A stretch of 53,798 nucleotides of DNA from JALYUA01 sp038229875. Its GTDB lineage: Bacteria; Acidobacteriota; Thermoanaerobaculia; UBA5066; Gp7-AA6. Location of the stretch: assembly GCA_038229875.1 (NCBI GenBank), contig JBBROA010000012.1, forward strand, positions 1-53,798, read 5' to 3'. Below, piece after piece: positions 1-6,835 of this stretch; the first letter of the stretch is position 1, and each line of letters starts with the position of its first letter. The position numbers were made by a program, and so were the translations under genes. The notes beneath the pieces were generated by a model. It was not told the DNA's origin and searched no databases. It saw nothing but the letters and a program-made list of their open reading frames with translations.

Positions 1-478
1 CATCCAGTCCGGCCGCCCGCCTGTCGACGTCACCGCAACCATCCAGAATCAGTTCGGATCCATCCCATCCGGTTGCACGACCGCGTACGTGGTTCCTCCC
101 CCTTCGCCTTCGCCCTCCCCGACGCCGCCTCCCGCACCGTCTCCGACTCCCGTTCCTTCACGCACGACGACACCCGCGCCCACGTCCACGCCGACCCTTC
201 CTCCCACGCCTTCTCCGAGACCATCTCCGATTCCTTCGCCTGTCCCATCCCCGATTCCGTCGCCTCTCCCAAGCCCGACCCCGGTTCCCGTCACGCCCGC
301 TGTCCCGCCCGCGGTTACGCCGACCGCCGCCGCTCCGTCCCCTACCCCGATATCGGCGACGACGCCGATCCCTACCAGAATCCCCGTGAGGACCGCGACA
401 CCCGTGCCCGCCTCAAATCCGAGCAAGACTCGGGGCCGAGGCCCTCGCCGGATTTTCCTCCAGGTTCCGGGACGCTAA
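1..478 (+). CDS. C-terminal part of a beta-helix-type secreted protein with Pro/Ser/Thr-rich tail (cut by left edge)
   Basis: The frame starting at base 2 is open from the window edge to the TAA at 476-478, so the 5' part lies outside. The first ~25 residues contain SGRPPVDVTATIQ, which matches SGRDPVDVTGTVQ near the C-terminus of the protein at 3096-4763. The two genes are therefore paralogues, and this one probably also carried a right-handed beta-helix domain upstream. The rest, about 110 residues, is a low-complexity tail of PSP, PTP and PVP repeats, likely an extended wall- or matrix-spanning linker. An ATG lies at base 89 inside the tail, but the upstream homology shows it is not the true start. 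The IS110 remnant begins within a few bases of the stop codon, so the last residues may be altered by that insertion. Homology to the neighbour is seen directly; the secreted role is inference. Confidence 0.7.
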   Translation, partial: IQSGRPPVDVTATIQNQFGSIPSGCTTAYVVPPPSPSPSPTPPPAPSPTPVPSRTTTPAPTSTPTLPPTPSPRPSPIPSPVPSPIPSPLPSPTPVPVTPAVPPAVTPTAAAPSPTPISATTPIPTRIPVRTATPVPASNPSKTRGRGPRRIFLQVPGR

Positions 479-480
479 GA

Positions 481-1114
481 GCGCGCTCCGCGCGGTCAGA
501 GGATCTGCTGCGTCGGCGTCACCGGCTGAACAAGTTTCTTTTGCGGCACGATCATCGTTACCGGCAAGGCAAGCACTGGACGCAGCGGCACTGGCGTTTA
601 TCCGATTGATCCGCTTAGACCAAGTCCACGCGCAGACAGTTCTGGATGAATACCTACGGGCGATCGCCGAACAGGTCGAGCAGGTTCAGAAATCCGATCG
701 GCTGACGGAAGAGGCTTTCCACCACCAGGCGCCGTAGGTCGAGAAGATCGGTCGGTTGAAAGTCCTGCGAGGGGTGGCGACAACGATGGGTGCCACCGGG
801 CTTGTTCCCAGCGAGTCCAGCAGCGGAACCAAAAGGAGGCAGGGGGCGATCACCAAGACGGGCAACGCTCACCTGCGCCGCGTCCTGGTAGAAGCGGCCT
901 GGCATTACCGGCACCGTCCCGGCCCGAGTCCGCGCATCGAGCCCGCCGTGCCGGCCAGCCCGAGACAGTCCTGACGATCGCCCGCAGGGCCGATATCCGA
1001 CTCTCCCAGAAGTACCGCCGTCTCGTCGCCCGAGGCAAACGCCCGTCCCAGGGCGTCATCGCGGTCGCTCGTGAACTCGCCGGCTTCGTCTGGGCCATCC
1101 GACAGACATCCTGA
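481..1114 (+). pseudogene. decayed IS110-family transposase
   Basis: Three collinear fragments in three frames read as an IS110/IS1111 transposase. Bases 481-609 give an N-terminal-like stretch with RLNKFLLRHDHRY and KHWTQRHW. About 590-974 gives the middle plus the C-terminal Transposase_20 hallmark: GLVPSES, then KRRQGAITKTGNAHLRR, then EAAWHYRH. About 983-1114 gives the tail, with RLVARGKRPSQ and VARELAGFVWAI, ending at TGA 1112-1114. Between LRGVATTM and GATGLVPSES roughly 30 residues usually found in the family are missing, and a TAG interrupts the frame at 735-737. The element is therefore inactive through deletion, nonsense and frameshift. It separates two paralogous beta-helix genes. 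Element ends cannot be placed because IS110 elements lack long terminal repeats. Confidence 0.85.
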
Positions 1115-1343
1115 AGCTCTGAGAGACTAAAGGAGAACCATTCGTTTGGTGGTGACAGGTACGGTGCGTCCAAGGTCGCCGCTTCGAGAGGGGAACCCTC
1201 GTCGCCGCTATGCGGTCGGGGCAACCCAAACCCGCGCTCCTAGTGAAGCAGCTCCCGACGAATCATCTTCATGCGGTACCCAACCCGCGCATATCAGGAT
1301 GATCATTGTCGCCGCCGCCGCCAAACTGGACCCACCGTTCCGT

Positions 1344-1541
1344 TCACCACCCAATAGGCGACTTGCACCGGTCACTCCATATCAGCGGCACCTTCCGGTC
1401 CCTCCCCCCCTCGGTCTTGGATTTCCCGACCGTGAGCCGGCGGGCTTCCAAGTCAATCTGACTCCATCGAAGGTGCGTCAACTCCTCGAACCTCAACCCC
1501 TTATCGAGGGCGAGACTGACCGGCGGCCTCAGAATCGTGAG
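1344..1541 (-). pseudogene. tyrosine recombinase (phage integrase) fragment
   Basis: About 65 codons on the minus strand encode LALDKGLRFEELTHLRWSQI, then DLEARRLTV, then SKTEGGRDRKVPL. This is the pattern of the first part of the tyrosine-recombinase catalytic domain: TGLRxxEL-LxWxDID, including the first catalytic Arg, followed by the beta strand with KT and VPL. Nothing upstream in this frame resembles the rest of an integrase, and the HxxR and Tyr motifs are absent. It is therefore a short relic. It lies just downstream of the IS110 relic and antisense to the leader of the PhyH gene, marking this corner as a mobile-element scar. Which element it came from cannot be told. Confidence 0.6.
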
Positions 1542-1559
1542 CGTTCCGGCCACCCACCC

Positions 1560-2669
1560 ATGGCCTTCGTGGACCCGGTTCATCCGGCGTACGATAGGCT
1601 GTTGACGGGACTCTACGGAGCTATTCAACGGACTCGTCCAGGGGGCAGTGTGCAAGTTAAGCGGGTTATCGGAAGATCGTCTGTGCTCATCCGTCTTGCA
1701 AAAGAACCACACCTCTTCAGCCTGATATGCAAGGCCCGATTGTTCTATTCCAGGCATCTGACAGTCCGGCCTGAGCGCGCAGACTACGAACGCGACAAAC
1801 ACCTCTTCGCAATGTCTCCCTTCGAGACAGAACGTCTTGAAGACTTGAGACACCAGGGCTTCACGGTGCTCCAAGACTTCTTTGACGTTAGCCGGATCGA
1901 CGCGATCTACGAGAAGGCAGACCGTCTCTTTAAGAACTTACAAATCGATACTGGCTCTGGTTATTCAGTGCAGAAGGGGCGGCGCCAGTCGCTGGAGGGA
2001 TTGACGTACCAGGAGCTCGAATCATCAGAAAAGTTCATCTGCCTGAGGGACGCGCTGATCAATGTGCCGGAATGCGTTGAATTGAGCTTCAACAGCAGCA
2101 TCCTCAAGATCGTTGCAAACTTTTTCGGGTATATGCCCCCACGATATCGGCCTCTCGTCGTTCGCGATTTTCCCCTCGACGGACCCAGACATTCCAGCAA
2201 CTTTCACAAAGACAACAATGAGGTCGACGCCGTACAGGTGTTCATTTATCTCGTGGATATCGACGACACCCGGGGTCCCCTGGTCTATGTTCCCGGAACG
2301 AATCGGTATGACGTGAGGTCCTGTCGGCCCAAGGCGAATCGCGATCTAGGAGGCGACCCGAGTGATGGGCACATCCCTGACGGCGCCATAGAGAAATACT
2401 ACCCACGTAAGACCTGGGCCACGCTGAAGGTCAAGCGAGGCAGCGTCGTCATCATTCATGGCAACGGAATTCACAAAGGACCTTCGTGGGCGACCTACGG
2501 TGATCCTCGAAACAGGGCCAGGACCGCCATAAGAGTCGATGCTCATGGAAACAGCGCCACGACGAACTATCGAGGTGGCGTCAGAGAGAAGATCAGACGA
2601 GAGGATCGTGATGGCTTGAGTAGCCATCTCCAAAAGCTTTTCGCAGAGCGGCACACCGTGGTTGCCTAG
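1560..2669 (+). CDS. phytanoyl-CoA dioxygenase (PhyH) family protein
   Basis: Predicted 369-aa non-haem Fe(II)/2-oxoglutarate oxygenase of the PhyH family. The family start is typical (LRHQGFTVLQDFF, about residue 95 from this ATG). The iron-binding HxD is in SNFHKDNNEVD, the distal His in IHGNGIHKGP, and the 2OG-binding Arg is probably in RARTAIRVD. No signal peptide is seen. The open frame extends back to 1146, but that stretch is composition-biased and overlaps the integrase relic, so ATG 1560 was chosen. ATG 1812 (MSPFETERLEDL) is a second candidate and would give a protein nearer the usual family length. PhyH enzymes occur in polysaccharide and natural-product loci; the substrate cannot be told. 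It is on the strand opposite to the main operon, beside mobile-element debris, so it may be an accessory gene. Confidence 0.75.
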   Translation: MAFVDPVHPAYDRLLTGLYGAIQRTRPGGSVQVKRVIGRSSVLIRLAKEPHLFSLICKARLFYSRHLTVRPERADYERDKHLFAMSPFETERLEDLRHQGFTVLQDFFDVSRIDAIYEKADRLFKNLQIDTGSGYSVQKGRRQSLEGLTYQELESSEKFICLRDALINVPECVELSFNSSILKIVANFFGYMPPRYRPLVVRDFPLDGPRHSSNFHKDNNEVDAVQVFIYLVDIDDTRGPLVYVPGTNRYDVRSCRPKANRDLGGDPSDGHIPDGAIEKYYPRKTWATLKVKRGSVVIIHGNGIHKGPSWATYGDPRNRARTAIRVDAHGNSATTNYRGGVREKIRREDRDGLSSHLQKLFAERHTVVA

Positions 2670-3095
2670 GGAGGAAGAGCGGCCGCTTTAGCCCAGGAGA
2701 GTTGGCTCAGCAGTTCCAAGCGTAACGAGTACACATGAAGTAATCATCTGAGGCAAAAGCAACGAATTCCTCCGGAGGTCCGATCCCGCGTCGACCAGCG
2801 AGCGCCATCACCTCTTGATAAGGGAAGTGCCCGATATGACCGCCGCCGCCGCCCTCGACGCCCTGAAAAAGCACCCCCGCCAGGCGGGGCTATGGCGATC
2901 TCGCAGTGAACATGACGGGCGGCTACGACCCGACGTCTACCCGAGACGGCGAACGGCGGGCCACCTTGAAGCGGACGCCCGCGGCCGGGAGCGCGTGATG
3001 GCGGCACGAATGTTGCCAGACCGCTTCTCGAACAACAGATTCGAGAGGGAAGCGGAGGCCTCGTTGAGGATAATCTCAGAAACCCGACGGCCGTC
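2670..3095 (+). other. 426-bp intergenic gap with no convincing gene
   Basis: No open frame here gives a recognisable protein. Stretches near 2890-2965 and 2970-3095 have coding-like composition in different plus-strand frames, and the latter runs in frame into the beta-helix gene at 3096. This may be decayed sequence or an alternative 5' extension of that gene. I see no clear promoter, hairpin or repeat. Confidence 0.4.
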
Positions 3096-4763
3096 ATGAC
3101 ACCAACCCTGGAGGCTCCTTCGAAAATAGCAAGCGCCCATCACGGAGCCAGGCGACGGCGCCGTTCCGTTTATTCCGGCCGCCCTGATCCAACGCGACGC
3201 CATGTCGTGTTCGTGGCATTCCTCCTCGCCATCGTCGCGGGGGGGATCTTCCTGCGCCTGGCGCCGCGGCCCCCTCGAACGCGTTCCGTCGGGCCGAGGT
3301 TGACGTCGATCGCGCGTGCGTCCTCGTCCCCCGAGCGGGTCTTCATTTCTCTAACCGCCGGGGTCGCTAATATCCTGGCGCCGTGTGATTTCTACGCGTC
3401 GCCCGATGGGACGGGCACGGGGCGTTCCGCGTCCTCCCCCTTCCTCGTGTCGCGGTTTTGGGCTCTGGCCTCTCCTGGAAAGACATTGTGCCTGGTCGAC
3501 GGCACCTACACGGGATCGGAAGGGATGATTCTTCCCCCTCAGAATTTGAACGGTTCGGAGGGTGCCCCGATCACGGTGCGGGCCGCGAACGACGGCAGGG
3601 TGCTTATCAACGGTCAATACGGTTTGCCGCCGGTGCAGCTCCTCCACAATGACTGGTTCGTGGTGGAGGGCATCGACGCGTGCTGCTCGAGCGGGACGGT
3701 CGTGGCAGTCGCGAATTCCAACCACGCCGTCGTCCGACGCGTCGCGGCTTGGGACGGCTCGGACAGCAATTCGGAAGTTTTCGGCGCCCACGGGTCGAAC
3801 TGGACTCTTTTCGAGGACGTCGCCGGGTGGGGCACCGCCCGGAAGATCTTCCAGATGTCGCAGGGCGGCGACAACACCACGATCCGGCGGGCCTGGGGCC
3901 GCTGGGAACGCTCTACCGTCGTTGGCCCGAAGTTGACCTACTCGCTGGCTTACAACAATTATCACCTGATCTGCGAGAACTGCCTGGGCACCTGGAGCGG
4001 CCAGAGCATGCCTTCGAGCTACGTCCTGCTCGACTACTACGGCCAGCCGTGGACGGGCGGCGGCGCCGGAACCTACACCAACCACGACGTCGAGCAGCCG
4101 ATTGGAATATTCGCCGTCGACCGCGAGGACGGAGACAAGAACGCCGACGCGCACCTGCTCGGCAGCCTCGCTTACGTCCTGCCGGCGGACAGATTTCCCG
4201 CCCCTCAGGCAATCTCTGTGACGGGTATCGACTCGGTTGAAATCCGGGACACCGCCGTCAGCATCGCACCGGGCACGAACCTTTCCGTTCTGCCCTTCGC
4301 CCTTTACGGTCCGGGCAACTTCTCCCGCCTGATTGCGGAACGATTGAGCGCCTTTGGGGGTGCCCCTTCCCTCTTCGAGCCGGCCTGGTCGAGCTCGAAC
4401 ATCTGGATTGCCGCGAACGCGATGGAAGCCTACGACACCGCCGAGAACATTTTCAATACCAGGCGCGGAGCAAACCTGTCCTACCGGTATCAGGACGGCA
4501 AGTTGACCAATCAGCCTCTCTGGCCATGGCCCATGAACCAGCGAATCATGGACGGCCTTGTTCTCTCGGGGCGCGACCCAGTCGACGTCACAGGTACCGT
4601 ACAGTCATTGTTCGGTCGCATTCCCGGGCTGGCACAGCAGCCGAGCCCGACCGGAGCTCCTTCTGGGTTGACGACGACGCCAATCCCGACGGCTCCAGCG
4701 CCCGTCAGGACGCCTATCCGGCCGGGACGACCCAACAAGCCGGACGGAGACGGACCGGCTTGA
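3096..4763 (+). CDS. membrane-anchored right-handed parallel beta-helix protein
   Basis: 555 aa. A basic N-terminus (RRRRR about residues 19-23) precedes one hydrophobic segment at about 37-55 (VVFVAFLLAIVAGG), giving a signal anchor or long signal peptide. From about residue 97 (CDFYASPDGTGTG) to about 460 the sequence has the rhythm of pectate-lyase-like beta-helix proteins: a GTG-rich opening, LVDGTYTG, PITVRAAND, then repeated short strands such as NHAVVRRV, NWTLFEDV and NTTIRRAW. The C-terminal ~60 residues are rich in Pro, Thr and Arg. Such proteins are often polysaccharide lyases, hydrolases or epimerases acting outside the cytoplasm, so a role in trimming or binding the polysaccharide made next door is plausible but unproven. 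The paralogue fragment at 1-478 shows a duplication. ATG 3096 is the first ATG in the frame; the RBS is weak, and the frame is open back to 2970. Confidence 0.75.
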   Translation: MTPTLEAPSKIASAHHGARRRRRSVYSGRPDPTRRHVVFVAFLLAIVAGGIFLRLAPRPPRTRSVGPRLTSIARASSSPERVFISLTAGVANILAPCDFYASPDGTGTGRSASSPFLVSRFWALASPGKTLCLVDGTYTGSEGMILPPQNLNGSEGAPITVRAANDGRVLINGQYGLPPVQLLHNDWFVVEGIDACCSSGTVVAVANSNHAVVRRVAAWDGSDSNSEVFGAHGSNWTLFEDVAGWGTARKIFQMSQGGDNTTIRRAWGRWERSTVVGPKLTYSLAYNNYHLICENCLGTWSGQSMPSSYVLLDYYGQPWTGGGAGTYTNHDVEQPIGIFAVDREDGDKNADAHLLGSLAYVLPADRFPAPQAISVTGIDSVEIRDTAVSIAPGTNLSVLPFALYGPGNFSRLIAERLSAFGGAPSLFEPAWSSSNIWIAANAMEAYDTAENIFNTRRGANLSYRYQDGKLTNQPLWPWPMNQRIMDGLVLSGRDPVDVTGTVQSLFGRIPGLAQQPSPTGAPSGLTTTPIPTAPAPVRTPIRPGRPNKPDGDGPA

Positions 4764-4804
4764 CGCGGATCTGAAGAGCCAGCGAGCGTGAAGGGCAGCC
4801 AGAA

Positions 4805-6697
4805 TCACCGCCGCGGGCGCTCTAAAAAATACGAAGGGAGGAGAGACGTCCGGCTCAGGCCGTATTCCGCGTGTATCGCCGTAGCGGCCAATTTGTGGAC
4901 CGGCCCCACGAAGTCTGGTTCGACGCGGGGCAGCAGCTCCCGGCGAAGATAATTCTGGTCGAACATCGAGGCGCGGGTCAAAGCCTCCACGAACCGCCGT
5001 GTCCTCAGGTAGTCGCTGGCCGGCCGACGGTCGCCCGCCGGCAACGGCGCGGATCGCCGGCGACGTACCCGAAGGGCATAGTAGAGCCGCAGCGGAACCC
5101 GAGTGTAAGGCTCCCATTTCAAAGGAAGTTTCCCGAGCGTTTTCCAGCTCGGGAAACCGAGCTTGGGGAAGCGGTGGGTCACCGCGTCGACGTGGGCTTG
5201 CTGACCTTTCAGTGCGGCAAGAGGGATGGTGAGATACGCATCCAGAACGTCGCGCGCGCCAAAAAGCTGTACGGGGGTGCTCGCCACGCGCATCGACTGA
5301 TAAAAGGAGGCCGTGTTGCGGCGGTTTCTCTGAGCAATCCTGATACTGATGTGGGTTCCGATCAGGTCGCCGGAGATGGCGTGCTCCCGCCGGTAGGAGT
5401 CCAGCCAATCCTGTCGAAGGTCGTGCTCCGAAACCCGCAGCTCGGGCGGAAGACAGGCAGTAGCCAGCGCCGGCGACATGACCATTCCAAGTGCCTCGGC
5501 GTTCGCGCGGCTCAAGTCCTCGATCGTGCGCGCACGCCAGGGTTCGACCCCCCCCCAGGAACCGGAGACGCAGTCGCCAGCGTATCCCGTAAACAAAAGA
5601 CGGCTGTGTCTCGACGCGGCGGCGGCGAGGAGCAAAAACTGAAATCCCACGCTGAATCCGTTTGACAGGATTGCTGCGTCGCCGGAAACAGAAACCGCCT
5701 CCTCCGTGTTGTCTGCGTGATGCACGTTCACGAACTCGGAGGAGAGTCCCGCAATCTGCGCCGCCCGTACGCCCAGCCATGCGTCCACCTCGTCGTCGCT
5801 CGTTCGGAAAGTGAAGGCTTTTGGGCGAAGCCCGGCCGCCACCACCGCCGAGCAGACGACCCGCGAGTCCTTCCCGCCGGACATCCCGATGCTGCAGGGC
5901 CCGGACTCCAGTCCGAGGTAGCGGACCCGGCTCTCCATCGCTCCATCAATCATTTCGGCGATTTCAGGCCGGGACATCTTCCGCCGCCGGGTGGGAAAGC
6001 GGAAATAACGGTGCTCTCGCACTTCTCCGCCCCCCAACTCCGAAACCGTGCCGGGCCCGACCAGATTCACGCCCCGGAAAACGGTTCTATGCTCGAGGGG
6101 AGCGCCAAATACCAGGTCCTCATTGAGTGAAAGGGGGTCGAGCCGGAGGGGGCGCTTCCCGGCGGAGAGTCCGTACACGTCGCTGGCCGCTTCACAGCGG
6201 CCGTCCTCGGCCCGGTAGAAAAGCATTCGCGACCCGAGCGGATCGACAAACAACCATAATCTGCGTCTCTCGGGAGAGTAAACGAAGCCGCTGAAAACCC
6301 CGTTCAGATCCCGCACGCAGTCGGGACCTCGCTTCAGGAACTCGAAGAGAAGCGTCTTCGCCAGCGACTGGTCGATTCCGATCCGAGGCCGGCGGCCGAA
6401 GGCTTCCCCGTAGAACTCCCCCTCAACGACGCACACCCCGGCTTCCCCGCTGTGCTCCGACCACGTAGAGATCGGCTCCGTCGGTCCCGGGAGGGCGGCT
6501 GCCCACTCCATTCCCCCCGACCGGCCGCCCGACTTGACTGCGCCGTAGATGCCGAGGAATGCCTGGAGGATGCGAGAAGCCGTTCCCTCCTGGCGGCCCG
6601 TCGCCGGCTCGAGCGCATCGTCGGTCACGACCGCAAAGCCGGCGAGACTCGGCGGTTCCGTTCGCGCCGCGCGCAAGGCCTCGAGTTCCGGGATCAT
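4805..6697 (-). CDS. asparagine-synthase-like amidotransferase with degenerate glutaminase domain
   Basis: About 630 aa from the ATG at 6697; a start 12 codons upstream at 6733 is possible. The C-terminal synthetase domain has the PP-loop SIGMSGGKDSRVV at about residue 269-281. The N-terminal half still looks like a class-II glutaminase fold (NGVFSGFVYSPERRRLWLF, then DPLGSRMLFY). However, it does not begin with Met-Cys, so the catalytic N-terminal Cys is missing and glutamine hydrolysis is unlikely; it may use free ammonia or another amine. AsnB homologues of O-antigen loci (WbpS type) amidate uronic-acid carboxyls, which fits the WbpA uronate pathway here. It is the last minus-strand gene, 41 bp from the convergent beta-helix gene, with no clear terminator between. 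The exact substrate is inference. Confidence 0.8.
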   Translation of the reverse strand: MIPELEALRAARTEPPSLAGFAVVTDDALEPATGRQEGTASRILQAFLGIYGAVKSGGRSGGMEWAAALPGPTEPISTWSEHSGEAGVCVVEGEFYGEAFGRRPRIGIDQSLAKTLLFEFLKRGPDCVRDLNGVFSGFVYSPERRRLWLFVDPLGSRMLFYRAEDGRCEAASDVYGLSAGKRPLRLDPLSLNEDLVFGAPLEHRTVFRGVNLVGPGTVSELGGGEVREHRYFRFPTRRRKMSRPEIAEMIDGAMESRVRYLGLESGPCSIGMSGGKDSRVVCSAVVAAGLRPKAFTFRTSDDEVDAWLGVRAAQIAGLSSEFVNVHHADNTEEAVSVSGDAAILSNGFSVGFQFLLLAAAASRHSRLLFTGYAGDCVSGSWGGVEPWRARTIEDLSRANAEALGMVMSPALATACLPPELRVSEHDLRQDWLDSYRREHAISGDLIGTHISIRIAQRNRRNTASFYQSMRVASTPVQLFGARDVLDAYLTIPLAALKGQQAHVDAVTHRFPKLGFPSWKTLGKLPLKWEPYTRVPLRLYYALRVRRRRSAPLPAGDRRPASDYLRTRRFVEALTRASMFDQNYLRRELLPRVEPDFVGPVHKLAATAIHAEYGLSRTSLLPSYFLERPRR

Positions 6698-6835
6698 TGG
6701 GTTTCCGGAGAGCGGACCGGGAGCGCAGGCCATGAGTTCGCCGAGCTTCCCCAGAACCCTCGCCCGCGCCAGTGTAAGACTGAATTCAAGGGCCAGCGGG
6801 CGCCGAGTTCGTTTGCCGGGAGAAGTCGACGATCG

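Noticed and set aside
89..478. Pro-rich ORF starting at ATG 89 as an independent small protein
   Set aside because: The frame is open to the window edge and the residues before it match the C-terminus of the beta-helix paralogue, so it is the tail of a larger gene.
4764..4804. A terminator expected between the convergent beta-helix and AsnB-like genes
   Set aside because: No stem of useful length with a T-run is visible in the 41 bp.
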